A DNA stretch of 64,000 nt, taken from the NCBI RefSeq assembly GCF_037201975.1, contig NZ_CP147520.1:7688001-7752000 (forward strand). The letters run 5' to 3'. Every line of letters starts with the position of its first letter. Position 1 is the first letter of the stretch. The stretch is from Streptomyces sp. TG1A-60. GTDB lineage: Bacteria; Actinomycetota; Actinomycetes; Streptomycetales; Streptomycetaceae. Positions 20,484 through 29,242 of the stretch are shown here, in pieces. The position numbers and the translations under genes were made by a program. The notes beneath the pieces were generated by a model that had not been told where the DNA came from, searched no databases, and saw only the letters and a list, made by a program, of their open reading frames with translations.

Positions 20484-21086
20484 TCAGACCTCCACCAGCC
20501 GGCGACTCAACACCTCATCGGCGAGCCCGTACGCCACCGCCTCCTGCGCGGTGAACACCTTGTCCCGGTCCATGTCCGCGCGCAGATCCGCCACGTCACG
20601 GCGCGTGTGCCGGGCGAGGACCTCCTCGACCTGGGCGCGTATGCGGACCATCTCCTTGGCCTGGAGAGTGAGGTCGGAGACCGTTCCCTGGCGCCCACCG
20701 CTCGCGGGCTGGCCGAGGAGCACCCGCGCGTGCTCCAGCACGAACCGCCGCCCGGGGTCCCCGCCCGCGAGGAGCACCGCCGCGGTGGAGGCCGCCTGCC
20801 CGACGCAGAACGTCGAGACCGGCGCCCGTACGTACGTCATCGTGTCGTAGATCGCCATCAGCGAAGTGAACGATCCCCCGGGCGAGTTGATGTAGATCGC
20901 GATCTCGCTGTCCGGCGTCGACGACTCCAGATGGAGCAGCTGCGCGATGACGACGTTCGCCACCCCGTCGTCGATCTCCGTGCCGAGGAAGATGATCCGC
21001 TCGGACAGCAGCCGGCTGAACACGTCGTACGACCGCTCGCCCTGCGGGGTCCGCTCGACCACGTTCGGAATCGTGTACGTGCCCAT
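20484..21086 (-). CDS. clpP4: ClpP-like subunit lacking the catalytic histidine (ClpP4)
   Basis: 200 residues of the Clp protease proteolytic-subunit fold. The nucleophile region is [11 protein letters not shown] and the aspartate region [13 protein letters not shown]. Where active ClpP has the His of IMIHQP, this protein reads [10 protein letters not shown], so the His is replaced by Gly. The DNA confirms it (GGC CAG CCC on the minus strand near 20711-20719). It therefore probably has no activity of its own and works in a mixed barrel with the intact ClpP encoded just upstream. It is the second gene of the pair; the clpP3 stop and this ATG overlap as TGATG, a tight translational coupling. 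A GTG at 21089 is an alternative start. Confidence 0.9.
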   Translation of the reverse strand: MGTYTIPNVVERTPQGERSYDVFSRLLSERIIFLGTEIDDGVANVVIAQLLHLESSTPDSEIAIYINSPGGSFTSLMAIYDTMTYVRAPVSTFCVGQAASTAAVLLAGGDPGRRFVLEHARVLLGQPASGGRQGTVSDLTLQAKEMVRIRAQVEEVLARHTRRDVADLRADMDRDKVFTAQEAVAYGLADEVLSRRLVEV

Positions 21087-21742
21087 CACTGCAGCCCCAT
21101 CCGTCGCCGTGAGGAGGCCGGCCGCACGTCGTCGAGTGACTCGACGACCCGGTCGACCATCCCGTACTCCCTGGCCTGATCGGCCGTGAACCAGCGGTCG
21201 CGGTCGCCGTCCTTGGAGATCGTCTCCTCGCTCTGACCGGTGTGCTCCGCGGTGATCCGCTCGATCGTCTTCTTGACGAACTCCAGGTTCTCCGCCTGGA
21301 TCTCGATGTCGGCGGTGGTGCCCCCGATGCCCGCCGACGGCTGGTGCATCATGATCCGTGCGTTCGGCAGCGCGAACCGCTTGCCGGGCGTGCCCACGCT
21401 CAGCAGGAACTGGCCCATGCTCGCCGCGAAGCCCATGGCCAGCGTCGACACGTCGTTCGGGATCAGCCGCATCGTGTCGTAGATGGCGAGGCCGGCGGTC
21501 ACCGCACCGCCCGGGCTGTTGATGTACAGGCCGATGTCGGTGCGCGGGTCCTCCGCCGACAGCAGCAGCAACTGCGCGCAGACCCGGTTGGCGGAGACCT
21601 CGTCGACCTGGGTGCCGAGGAAGACGATCCGCTGGGCGAGCAACTGTGCGGCGAGATGGTCGTCGAAGCGTGACGGCGGGGTGTCGCCCTCCTCGGCACG
21701 CGGGGCGAGCGTCCGGGCCCAGCCGGTGAGCAGTGGAGCCAC
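21086..21742 (-). CDS. clpP3: ATP-dependent Clp protease proteolytic subunit (ClpP3)
   Basis: 218 residues with a full serine-protease triad: Ser in [10 protein letters not shown], His in [10 protein letters not shown] and Asp in [13 protein letters not shown]. It forms the barrel of the ATP-dependent Clp protease, fed by a Clp ATPase encoded elsewhere. The N-terminal 30 residues ([20 protein letters not shown]) resemble a propeptide. The frame is open far upstream to 22045, but GTG 21742 has AGGGAGG seven bases ahead and is clearly the start. In Streptomyces this operon is normally silent and is switched on by PopR when ClpP1 is missing; the popR-like gene is adjacent. Confidence 0.93.
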   Translation of the reverse strand: MAPLLTGWARTLAPRAEEGDTPPSRFDDHLAAQLLAQRIVFLGTQVDEVSANRVCAQLLLLSAEDPRTDIGLYINSPGGAVTAGLAIYDTMRLIPNDVSTLAMGFAASMGQFLLSVGTPGKRFALPNARIMMHQPSAGIGGTTADIEIQAENLEFVKKTIERITAEHTGQSEETISKDGDRDRWFTADQAREYGMVDRVVESLDDVRPASSRRRMGLQ

Positions 21743-22135
21743 GATTCCTCCCTGTGGATGCACGCGGCCTTCGGTGGCCGCTCCCTCCACTCTCCCCACG
21801 GACCGTCCCTCACCCGGACTTTCTCTGCCCACGGCAGATTCGCCGACAGCAGAGCGCCGGCCGCCCGCCTCCGTACGCCGCAACTCGTGCCCGCGCCCGC
21901 TGGGCGGTTCCCGCGAGAGGTTCTCCCACCAGGGGGTGTAGCGGTGTCTCGGCAGTTCGTTGCCCTGTCCGGGCAGCGGTCGCACAGGAAGCCGGTGAGG
22001 CTCTGCCGTGCGCCACCTGTACCTCTTCGTCTTCGTCCTGATCATGGCGAAGTTCTCCCCGCTCGGTGACGTGCCGCCGTGGCCCGATCCGGGTCACGGC
22101 GGCACACTGCCCGAGAAGTGCAGGCGCCTCGCGGT
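21743..22135 (-). promoter_or_regulatory. Upstream region of clpP3 (393 bases, no gene)
   Basis: No credible gene is seen in either strand; open frames here are continuations of clpP3 or shadows. By position it must hold the clpP3 promoter and any PopR operator, and the 3' end of the upstream lipoprotein gene. I could not pick a convincing PopR/ClgR palindrome by eye. Confidence 0.4.
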
Positions 22136-23056
22136 TCAGGGGCTCGCGTCGGCGATCGCGCGCGTGATCGCCCGGGCGAACCGTGTGATGCCGGGCGAGA
22201 GCACCGGACACGGCTTCGGCTTGGACGTCGTGAGGGCCAGACAGAAGTGCAGCAGGTCCTCGTCGTGGTGGAGGGCGGTGCGGTCCCGGCCGGGCTGCGT
22301 GCAGTGCCCGTCGTGCTCGCGTTCGTACGCGGTGCACGGCAGGTACTGGGTCCAGGTGTAGCGGTCGGAGGCCGGGCTGACGGCCTTCCCCGCGTCGGCG
22401 AGGAGGTCACCGGAAGCCTTGGCCTGCTTCCTGTACAGCGCGTTCACCCGACGGATCCGGTCCGGGGTGAACGGGTCCGGGCCCTGCAGCACCCACACGA
22501 TCTTCGGCCGGTGCGTACCACCCGCGTTCGCGATCTGCTCGGTGAGCTGCTCGGTGGCCGCCGTGTACCGCTGGAAGTACTCCGTGCGGGCCTTGTCGTA
22601 CGTGATGCCGTCCATGCACGGCGTGTAGTCCCAGGCGTTGCCCCAGAACTGCAGGACGACGTAGTCCGGGCGCAGCCGCCGTACCAGCGCGGCGGCCTTG
22701 TCCTTCGTCGGGACGAGCGACCGGTCGGAGGTGCCCTCCAGGTAGTCGCACAGGGTGGTGCCCGAGTACGGGGCGCTGGTGTAGCGGGCGTCGAGGTCGT
22801 CCTTGAGGAAGTCGCCGAGCACCTTCTGGTTCTCCATGGCGAGCGAGTCGCCGAGATAGAGGACCTCGGGCGCCGGCTTCACCGTGTCGGCGCCGGGGGA
22901 GGCGGTGGCGGCCCGTTGACGGGTGGTGGGTGATGCCTCCGGCGCCGACGCCCGCGGCGGTGCCTCGTCGGGCGCGGACTCCGGATCCCCGCACGCGCCG
23001 AGCAGCAGTGCGGCGAGCACCGCCCCCACCACTCCCGCGATCCACGGCTTGCGCAT
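22136..23056 (-). CDS. SGNH/GDSL-type hydrolase lipoprotein
   Basis: 306 residues. A basic start and hydrophobic stretch lead to the lipobox LLGAC (Cys near 22), so the mature protein is lipid-anchored outside the membrane. A Thr/Ser/Pro linker follows. The hydrolase block I is YLGDSLAMEN with Ser nucleophile and Asn, followed by VLQFWGNAWDYTPC (block III Asn). The C-terminal DEDLLHFC contains the expected Asp-x-x-His pair. Such proteins remove acyl or acetyl groups from sugars or lipids; the substrate is unknown. It is transcribed towards clpP3 but separated by nearly 400 bases, so not co-transcribed on present evidence. Confidence 0.85.
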   Translation of the reverse strand: MRKPWIAGVVGAVLAALLLGACGDPESAPDEAPPRASAPEASPTTRQRAATASPGADTVKPAPEVLYLGDSLAMENQKVLGDFLKDDLDARYTSAPYSGTTLCDYLEGTSDRSLVPTKDKAAALVRRLRPDYVVLQFWGNAWDYTPCMDGITYDKARTEYFQRYTAATEQLTEQIANAGGTHRPKIVWVLQGPDPFTPDRIRRVNALYRKQAKASGDLLADAGKAVSPASDRYTWTQYLPCTAYEREHDGHCTQPGRDRTALHHDEDLLHFCLALTTSKPKPCPVLSPGITRFARAITRAIADASP

Positions 23057-23181
23057 ACGGCGACTCCCGTCCCGGCCATCGAAACGGCTCCCCAGGCAAG
23101 CACAGCCGGGACCGAGGGGGAAGACCGGTGTCGGCCAGAAGGGGCGCCCGGCCCGGCCGGACGCCCCCGTCCACCGTCAGG

Positions 23182-23859
23182 TCACGGTGTCATGCCGCCG
23201 GAGCACGCGGCACCCGGCTCCGGCGTCTGCTCGCCCTGCACGTACTTGTCGAGGAACTTCCGCACCCGAGGGTCGGATGCCTTGTCCACCTTGAGCTGGT
23301 GCTCCCAGGCGCTCAGCACGATCGGCGAGGACTGGTCCTCGTACGGGCTCATGAAGGTGTACGTCGTCTTGTTCACCAGCCCGGTCAGCGACTCGACGTC
23401 GGCCTTGGCCGCCTTGTCGTTGTAGGTGATCCAGACGGCGCCGTGCTCCAGCGCGTGCACGGCGTTCTCGTTCGGCACGGCCTTGGTGTACACCTGCTTG
23501 TCGCAGTTGACCCACACCTGGTTGTGGTCGCCGCCTACCGGTGGGCTCATCTTGTAGTCGACGGCCTCGGTGACATGGTTCTGGGTGAGCTTCGACCAGT
23601 TCTTCACGCCGTCGATGGGCGCGGCCTTCGCCGCCTCCTTCTCCTGCGCGGCGTTGATCAGGTACCAGCCGCCGCCGACGAGGCCGGCGAGGATCGCGCC
23701 GGTGACGCCGAGCGTGATCAGGCGCATACGCCGCTCGCGGGCCAGCTCCGCCCTGCGTATCTCCTCGACGCGGGCGCGCCGCGCCGCCTCCCTCGCCTTC
23801 GGGCTGTTGTTCTTGCCCTTCGCGCCGCTGTTCTTGGCCTTCGGCCTGGATGAAGCCAT
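23182..23859 (-). CDS. DUF3105 membrane-anchored protein
   Basis: 225 residues. A Lys/Arg-rich cytoplasmic tail of about 45 residues (KARE AARRAR) precedes one membrane segment (LITLGVTGAILAGLVGGGWYLI). The DUF3105 domain outside the membrane contains MSPPVGGDHNQVWVNC, NAVHALEHGAVWITY and a final Cys in AACSGGMTP. The His/Glu residues in HALEHGAVW are conserved in the family and could bind metal; the two cysteines may pair. Function not established. It reads in the same direction as the small secreted protein just upstream (90 bases) and may share its transcript. Confidence 0.85.
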   Translation of the reverse strand: MASSRPKAKNSGAKGKNNSPKAREAARRARVEEIRRAELARERRMRLITLGVTGAILAGLVGGGWYLINAAQEKEAAKAAPIDGVKNWSKLTQNHVTEAVDYKMSPPVGGDHNQVWVNCDKQVYTKAVPNENAVHALEHGAVWITYNDKAAKADVESLTGLVNKTTYTFMSPYEDQSSPIVLSAWEHQLKVDKASDPRVRKFLDKYVQGEQTPEPGAACSGGMTP

Positions 23860-23948
23860 GGGAATGTCCTTCTCCCCGCCGTGCCCGCACGGGCGTGGCG
23901 GTCCTGCGAGTCGTCTCGGGGGTCTGTCGCTCGGGGGCCGGTGGCGGC

Positions 23949-24368
23949 CTAGAGGCGGAGCAACTGCAGTTCGTGGAGATCGGGAGGGCGGGCCCGTCCC
24001 GGCTTCCCGGATCCGTCGAAGGCGACCGGGGCCGGAGCCGTCGAGGGCTGCCAGCGTGCGGCCGTAAGGTCCGCACCGGACAGCGGAGCGTGGCCGAGGA
24101 CCGCGCGCGGGTCGGGGGAGTGGCAGCCGTGCTCGCCGGGGCGGTGCTCGGGGCCGTGCTCCACCTGGCCCGCCTGCGCGGCGACCTCCCGCTCCGCCAC
24201 CGGCGCCGCCGACACCGCGTGCGGACGCTGCGCCGGAGCCTCACCGGGCGGCGCGCCCGAACAGAACAACAAGAACGTGGCCAGGGCCAGCGAGACCACG
24301 AGCACCAGGCGGGCCGGCCGGCTCCGGGCGCACGGCATCGCCGTACGTCTGAACGGTCGGCCGGACAT
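23949..24368 (-). CDS. Small secreted or membrane protein with His-rich stretch
   Basis: 139 residues, not assigned to a family. A basic N-terminus (SGRPFRRTAMPCARSRPAR) precedes one hydrophobic segment (LVLVVSLALATFLLFC). The exported part has a His/Glu/Gly-rich patch (EHGPEHRPGEHGCH) that could bind a metal, then a Pro/Arg-rich tail. ATG 24368 is chosen because the hydrophobic segment then starts near residue 20. It lies directly upstream of the DUF3105 gene on the same strand, so the two may work together at the membrane. Inference only. Confidence 0.55.
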   Translation of the reverse strand: MSGRPFRRTAMPCARSRPARLVLVVSLALATFLLFCSGAPPGEAPAQRPHAVSAAPVAEREVAAQAGQVEHGPEHRPGEHGCHSPDPRAVLGHAPLSGADLTAARWQPSTAPAPVAFDGSGKPGRARPPDLHELQLLRL

Positions 24369-24564
24369 GGAGGCACCTGACGAGTCGAGGCGAACGAAAG
24401 TGCGAGTGCCGCTGAAATTATCAGACGCCGCGCAGCCGTGGTCCCGCCCCGCGGAACCCGTGCCGGATTCACGCGCTCTGCCTCGTTCGGCGCGCGTCCG
24501 CGCCCCGCCCTGGCTAGCGTGAGAGCCGGGGAAACCACTTGTCGAACCGAGGAGAGTGCCAGTC

Positions 24565-25374
24565 ATGGCCGCACATCCCGAGGGAACGCCTTGCTGGGCC
24601 GACGCCATGTTCAGCGACGTCGAAGGGGCGAAGAGTTTCTACGGCGACGTGCTGGACTGGACGTTCGGCGAGTCGTCCACCGAGTACGGCAACTACACAC
24701 AGGCGTACGCGGACGGCAAGGCGGTGGCCGCCGTCGTCCCGCCGATGCCCGGACAGGAGGGCCAGTCCGCCTGGTGCCTGTACTTCGCCTCGCCCGACGT
24801 GCACGCCACCGCCGTCAGAATCCGTGCCAACGGCGGCGAGCTGCTGATGGAACCCATGCAGGTCGGCGAGTTCGGCTCCATGCTGCTGGCCCGCTCCCCG
24901 GACGGCGTCGTCTTCGGCGTCTGGCAGTCCGGCGCCCACAAGGGCTTCGAGGTCACGGGCGTGCCCGGTGCGTACGTCTGGGCCGAGATCTTCACCCGCG
25001 ACCCCGAGAAGTCCGACACGTTCTTCCCTGCCGTCTTCCCGTACCGGGTCAAGCAGATGGACGACCCCGACAACCCGCAGATGGACTTCCGGGTCTTCGA
25101 TCTCGGGGGCGACCCGCTCATCGGCCGTATGAAGATGACCGAGGAGGACTTCCCGCCCGAGGTGCCGTCGTACATCAACGTCTACTTCACCGTCGCCGAC
25201 TGCGACGACGCCGTCGCCAAGGCCACCAAACTGGGCGGCGTCCTGCGCTTCGGCCCCATGGACACCCCCTTCGGCCGTTTCGCGGCGCTCAGCGATCCGC
25301 AGGGCGCGTCGTTCTCGGTCATCGACGTCACCAACACGCGGGGCGAGATGCCGGCGCTGACCGACGTCGACTGA
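24565..25374 (+). CDS. Double-domain VOC (glyoxalase/bleomycin resistance fold) protein
   Basis: 269 residues made of two vicinal-oxygen-chelate repeats, roughly 5-125 and 135-265. The first starts PCWADAMFSDVEGAKSFYGD, the second AYVWAEIFTRDPEKSDTFF, each followed by paired beta-strand segments. Members of this two-domain family in Streptomyces include hydroxylase- and glyoxalase-like proteins; without metal ligands being certain I do not name a reaction. ATG 24565 follows AGGAGAG by nine bases, better than GTG 24556. Monocistronic by spacing. Confidence 0.85.
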   Translation: MAAHPEGTPCWADAMFSDVEGAKSFYGDVLDWTFGESSTEYGNYTQAYADGKAVAAVVPPMPGQEGQSAWCLYFASPDVHATAVRIRANGGELLMEPMQVGEFGSMLLARSPDGVVFGVWQSGAHKGFEVTGVPGAYVWAEIFTRDPEKSDTFFPAVFPYRVKQMDDPDNPQMDFRVFDLGGDPLIGRMKMTEEDFPPEVPSYINVYFTVADCDDAVAKATKLGGVLRFGPMDTPFGRFAALSDPQGASFSVIDVTNTRGEMPALTDVD

Positions 25375-25449
25375 ACGGACACGGCGGTGCGCGCGGGGCA
25401 AGAGGCCCGGGGACGGTTCCATGCCCCCGCGCATGGCATGATCGAGGCC

Positions 25450-26154
25450 ATGCCGGAACGTGTTGTGGCCGCCTGTGACGGAGCGGCCAAGGGAAATCCC
25501 GGACCAGCGGGCTGGGCCTGGGTGGTCGCCGAGAACGACGAGATCCCTGTCCGCTGGGAGGCCGGCCCGCTGGGCAGGGCCACCAACAACGTTGCCGAAC
25601 TCACCGCGCTGGAGCGGCTGTTGACGGTCACCGACCCGGCTGTCCCGATCGAGATCCGGATGGACTCCCAGTACGCGATGAAGGCGGTCACCACATGGCT
25701 GCCCGGCTGGAAGCGCAACGGCTGGCGCACGGCCGCCGGCAAGCCGGTCGCCAACCAGGAACTCGTGGCCCGTATCGACGAGTTGCTCACCGGCCGCTCC
25801 GTGGAGTTCCGCTACGTCCCCGCGCACCAGGTCGACGGCGACCGCCTCAACGACTTCGCCGACCGCGCGGCGAGCCAGGCGGCCACCGTCCAGGAGTCCG
25901 CCGGCACCGACCTGGGCTCGCCGGAACCGCCGGCCGCACCCGACACGGTCCCGGCCCGCAGGGCCCCGGCCAAGAAGAAGCCCGGCACGCCCGCAGGTCG
26001 CACCGGCTCCTCCTCGCCCCGCACCATCAAGGCGAAGTTCCCCGGCCGCTGTGTGTGCGGTCGCCCGTACGCGGCGGGGGAGCCCATCGCCAAGAACGAC
26101 CAGGGCTGGGGCCATCCGGAGTGCCGTACGGCGGAGAAGGCCGGGGCCCGGTAG
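25450..26154 (+). CDS. RNase H family protein with C-terminal Cys/His domain
   Basis: 234 residues. The first 145 form an RNase HI fold that cuts RNA in RNA-DNA hybrids. Asp10 is in ACDGAAKGNPGP, Glu50 in NNVAELTALERL, Asp72 in RMDSQYAMKA, and a last Asp in LNDFADRAA. A flexible Ala/Pro/Lys linker leads to a short C-terminal module, GRCVCGRPYAAGEPI then GHPEC, whose Cys and His spacing suggests a zinc knuckle. ATG 25450 gives a start directly at the fold; the longer frame from 25387 adds nothing recognisable. Confidence 0.88.
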   Translation: MPERVVAACDGAAKGNPGPAGWAWVVAENDEIPVRWEAGPLGRATNNVAELTALERLLTVTDPAVPIEIRMDSQYAMKAVTTWLPGWKRNGWRTAAGKPVANQELVARIDELLTGRSVEFRYVPAHQVDGDRLNDFADRAASQAATVQESAGTDLGSPEPPAAPDTVPARRAPAKKKPGTPAGRTGSSSPRTIKAKFPGRCVCGRPYAAGEPIAKNDQGWGHPECRTAEKAGAR

Positions 26155-26178
26155 CCCTGGAAGGGAGGGGTGCGGTGG

Positions 26179-26631
26179 TCACACGACGGTGCCGCGCCAC
26201 TGCCCGGTCTCCTGGCCGCGCTCCTCGATGAACCTCTTGAAGCGCTCCAGGTCACCCTTGGTCTGCCGCTTCACGACCCCCAGCTTGTCGGCGACCTTGT
26301 CGACGGCGCCCTCCGGCTGGAACTCCATCTGCAGCATCACCTTGGTGCGCCCCTCGGCGAGGTGGTGGAAGGTGACGACGCCGGCCTGCCGCGCCTCACC
26401 GGCGACGGTCGTCCACGCGACCCGCTCGTCCGGGACCTGCTCGGTGATCTCCGCGTCGAACTCCCTGCGCACGCCGTCCACCTTGGTCACCCAGTGGGTG
26501 AGCGTGTCAGACCGCTGTTCGATCCGCTCGACCCCGCTCATGAACTCGGGGAACGTCTCGAACTGAGTCCACTGGTCGTAGGCGGTCCGTACGGGGACCT
26601 GGACCTCGATGGACTCCTCGATCTGCGTCAT
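26179..26631 (-). CDS. SRPBCC (cyclase/dehydrase-like) family protein
   Basis: 150 residues of the START/Bet v1-like fold. The typical N-terminus IEVQVPVRTAYDQWTQFETFPEFMSG is followed by beta strands and a long C-terminal helix (LERFKRFIEERG). These proteins bind hydrophobic ligands, and a polyketide cyclase role is only the name of the family. ATG 26631 has GGAGG eight bases ahead, better than the longer start at 26646. Convergent with the RNase H gene. Role unknown, possibly stress-related as in many Streptomyces paralogues. Confidence 0.85.
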   Translation of the reverse strand: MTQIEESIEVQVPVRTAYDQWTQFETFPEFMSGVERIEQRSDTLTHWVTKVDGVRREFDAEITEQVPDERVAWTTVAGEARQAGVVTFHHLAEGRTKVMLQMEFQPEGAVDKVADKLGVVKRQTKGDLERFKRFIEERGQETGQWRGTVV

Positions 26632-26725
26632 CGGTCGCCTCCTCACATCGTCGGCGTATCGGTCGCGGCCGATCGTCCCGGCCGCGTCCGGCGCGGGTAC
26701 CCCGGGACCCCGCGGATCAACATGA

Positions 26726-27202
26726 TCAGACCGCGTCGAACGTGTAGTGCGCGGTGTGGTCGAGCATCGCGGCCGGGGTCGTGTCGTTCCACGGCCTCAT
26801 GGTCTCGTCGAGGTCGACCACGTTCGGCGTCCCGGCCGCAGGCAGATACGTGGCACCGGGGTGGCGGCGCTGCCAGTCGGCCCACAGCTTGTCGACGAAC
26901 GCGTGATGGAGCCAGAAGACGGGGTCGTGGGGGAGACACCGGTGCCCATCTGGCCGCCCACCCAGACGTGCACCCGGTAGTGGAGGTTGACGCCCCGCCC
27001 CCCTTCCAGGTGATTGCGGAAACCGTCCGAGGCGCTGTTCCAGGGCGCCATGTCGTACGTGGACATCGCCAGCACGGAATCCACCTCGACCCGGGTCGGC
27101 AGCTGCCGCACCGCGCCCCCGAGGGACCGCCGCGGGTAGGTGCGGTCGTCGATGCGCACATTGATCGACCAGTTCCCGGTGGACGCCGCGAACGGGACAA
27201 AG
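26726..27202 (-). pseudogene. Tyrosinase (melC2) remnant
   Basis: The minus strand encodes the C-terminal half of a Streptomyces tyrosinase. It begins at PFAASTGNWSINVR, continues through YDMAPWNSASDGFRNHLEG and VNLHYRVHVWVGGQMGTG, and after a one-base deletion in the run at 26926-26935 resumes in another frame with DPVFWLHHAFVDKLW, ending YTFDAV. The N-terminal part with the CuA histidines is gone. CuB histidines remain (HYRVH and the WLHH block). No melC1 copper chaperone is seen. Truncated and frameshifted, so not functional. Confidence 0.85.
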
Positions 27203-27281
27203 TGACGCGAACCTGCCCGCGTGGCGCACTGCTACTCTTCGTGGTCGATTGATTGCTTTATGTAGTGAAATGGGAGTGTGT

Positions 27282-28526
27282 GTGAAGATCGTGTGCGTCG
27301 GCGGCGGACCCGCAAGCCTCTACCTCTCGATCCTGATGAAGCGGCGGGACCCGTCCCACGACATCACCGTCCATGAACGGAACACCGCCGGATCGACGTA
27401 CGGCTGGGGCGTGACCTACTGGTCCGGGCTACTGGGCAAGCTCCGCGAGAACGACCCCGAGACGGCCCTCGCCATCAGCGAGAACTCCGTCAACTGGAAC
27501 AGCGGGGTGGCCCACGTCCGTGACCGTACGACGGTCCAGCCCGGCGACCAGGGCTTCGGCATCGGCCGGCGCCGCCTGCTCGAACTGCTCGCCGAACGGG
27601 CCGGGGCCCTCGGCGTACGGGTGGAGTACGAGCACGAGATCACGGCCGACGACCTGCCGGACGCCGACCTCGTCGTCGCGGGCGACGGAGTCAACAGCGT
27701 GGTGCGCGGGCGGTACTCCGAGCACTTCGGCAGCGGCATCGCGCTCGGCCGCAACGTCTACAGCTGGCTCGGCACCACCAAGGTGTTCGACTCCTTCACC
27801 TTCTCCTTCCAGGAGACCGACCACGGCTGGATCTGGGCCTATGCCTACCCGTTCAGCGGCGAGCAGAGCACCTGCGTCGTCGAGTGCGCCCCGAAGACGC
27901 TGAGCGGCCTGGGCCTGGACCGCCTGGACGCGGCGGACGGGCTGGCCCTGCTGGAGAAGCTCTTCGCCGACATTCTCGACGGCCATCCGCTCCTGGGCCG
28001 CGCCCAGGACCACGGCACCGCCCAGTGGCTCCACTTCCGCACCCTGACCAACCGCACCTGGCACCACGGCAACGTCGTCCTGCTCGGCGACGCCGCCCAC
28101 ACCACGCACTACTCCATCGGCGCCGGCACCACCCTCGCCCTGGAGGACGCCATCTGCCTGGCCGAATCCCTCGACGCCCACCCCGAGACGGAGGCCGCGC
28201 TCGCCGCGTACGAACGACGGCGCACGTCCGACCTGCTCCGGCTGCAGAGCGCGGCCCGGCACAGCGCCCAGTGGTATGAGAGCATCCAGCGCTACATCGA
28301 CCTCCCCCGGAGCAGATGTTCGCCCTTCTCGGCCAACGCCACTCCCCGCTGCTGCCGTACCTGCCGCCGCAGCTCTACTACCGGCTGGACCGCGCCGCCG
28401 GCCGTCTGGAGGCCCTGCGCCGCCTCAAGGGCTGGCTGGGCCCGAGGCTGGCCCGGACATCCCAGTCGCGCACGCCGGCCGCCCGGAAGTAGCCGCGTCC
28501 CCAACCTCACAGGGCAGTACCCCTAG
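27282..28526 (+). CDS. FAD-dependent monooxygenase with frameshifted C-terminus
   Basis: The first 343 residues form a flavin hydroxylase: the FAD motif VCVGGGPASLYLSILM, an arginine-containing core, DLVVAGDGVNSVVRGRY and GNVVLLGDAAHTTHYSIGAG. It resembles the anthraniloyl-CoA/salicylyl-CoA-type hydroxylases, which use NAD(P)H and oxygen on aromatic acids. After YIDLP at about 28310 the frame shifts and the tail becomes Arg/Pro/Ser-rich. Restoring one C in the run of five Cs near 28309 gives a sensible ending (PPEQMFALLGQRHSPLLP) and a stop at 28492. So this is either a sequence error or a damaged gene. GTG 27282 has GGGAG ahead. Substrate unknown; it stands alone. Confidence 0.75.
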   Translation: MKIVCVGGGPASLYLSILMKRRDPSHDITVHERNTAGSTYGWGVTYWSGLLGKLRENDPETALAISENSVNWNSGVAHVRDRTTVQPGDQGFGIGRRRLLELLAERAGALGVRVEYEHEITADDLPDADLVVAGDGVNSVVRGRYSEHFGSGIALGRNVYSWLGTTKVFDSFTFSFQETDHGWIWAYAYPFSGEQSTCVVECAPKTLSGLGLDRLDAADGLALLEKLFADILDGHPLLGRAQDHGTAQWLHFRTLTNRTWHHGNVVLLGDAAHTTHYSIGAGTTLALEDAICLAESLDAHPETEAALAAYERRRTSDLLRLQSAARHSAQWYESIQRYIDLPRSRCSPFSANATPRCCRTCRRSSTTGWTAPPAVWRPCAASRAGWARGWPGHPSRARRPPGSSRVPNLTGQYP

Positions 28527-29149
28527 CGCACGCCGCGAGGACGGAACTGGACGCTGATGCGCGGCCCCACGGCCCGTGTCGACTTGGGGACCGCGTGGTC
28601 CCAGGTGCGCTGGCAGGAGCCGCCCATCACGATCAGATCGCCGTGGCCCAGCGGGAACCTGAGGGTCTCCCCGCCACCGTGCGGGCGCAGGGCCAGATCG
28701 CGCGGGTCGCCCACGGACAGGATGGCCACCATCGTGTCCTCCAGGGCGCCCCGCCCGATCCGGTCGCCGTGCCAGGCCACGCTGTCCCGGCCGTCGCGGT
28801 AGTAGCACAGCCCCGCCGTGGCGAACGGTTCGCCCAGCTCGACGGCGTAGCGCGCCGAAAGCGCCTCCCGGGCCTCGTCCAGGACGGGGTGCGGAAGGCG
28901 CTCCAAGGCGCCGTAGAACGCGAGCAGTCGGGGCACGTCCACGACCTGCTCGTACATCTGCCGCCGTTCGGCCTTCCAGGGCACTTCCTCGGCGAGCCGC
29001 GTGAACAGCGTGTCGGCCCCGCCGAGCCACCCGGGCAGCAGATCGACCCAGGCCCCGGTGCCCAGCTCACGGCGGCCCAGCCCGTCGAGGGGGCCGAGGC
29101 GCAGATCGTCGGACTGGTCGAAGAGGGAGCCCTGGAGGTGCATGGCCAT
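28523..29149 (-). CDS. AlkB-like 2-oxoglutarate/Fe(II) dioxygenase
   Basis: 208 residues of the AlkB family, which demethylate 1-methyladenine and 3-methylcytosine in DNA or RNA by oxidation. The iron ligands appear as WHGDRIG (H-x-D) and TWDHAVPK (second His), and the oxoglutarate-binding arginines as RISVQFRPR. The aromatic lid LCYYRDGRDSVAWH is present. ATG 29149 (or 29143) fits the family; the longer frame to 29236 would run through the operator upstream. An SOS-like box lies 22 bases upstream, suggesting LexA control. Convergent with the FAD monooxygenase, overlapping its shifted tail by four bases. Confidence 0.9.
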   Translation of the reverse strand: MAMHLQGSLFDQSDDLRLGPLDGLGRRELGTGAWVDLLPGWLGGADTLFTRLAEEVPWKAERRQMYEQVVDVPRLLAFYGALERLPHPVLDEAREALSARYAVELGEPFATAGLCYYRDGRDSVAWHGDRIGRGALEDTMVAILSVGDPRDLALRPHGGGETLRFPLGHGDLIVMGGSCQRTWDHAVPKSTRAVGPRISVQFRPRGVR

Positions 29150-29170
29150 ACACGCAGCGTACTCCACATT

Positions 29171-29184
29171 CGAAAACGTGTTCG
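29171..29184. promoter_or_regulatory. SOS (LexA) box upstream of the alkB-like gene
   Basis: CGAAAACGTGTTCG matches the actinobacterial/Gram-positive SOS consensus CGAACRNRYGTTYG at all but one fixed position. It sits 22 bases before the dioxygenase start, where LexA would block transcription until DNA damage. The consensus is from memory and the match by eye. Confidence 0.6.
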
Positions 29185-29242
29185 TTCTCGCCTGTGGGGT
29201 CCGCCCCCGGTGGCATGGGCTCTCCTCGTCGCCCACCCTCTC

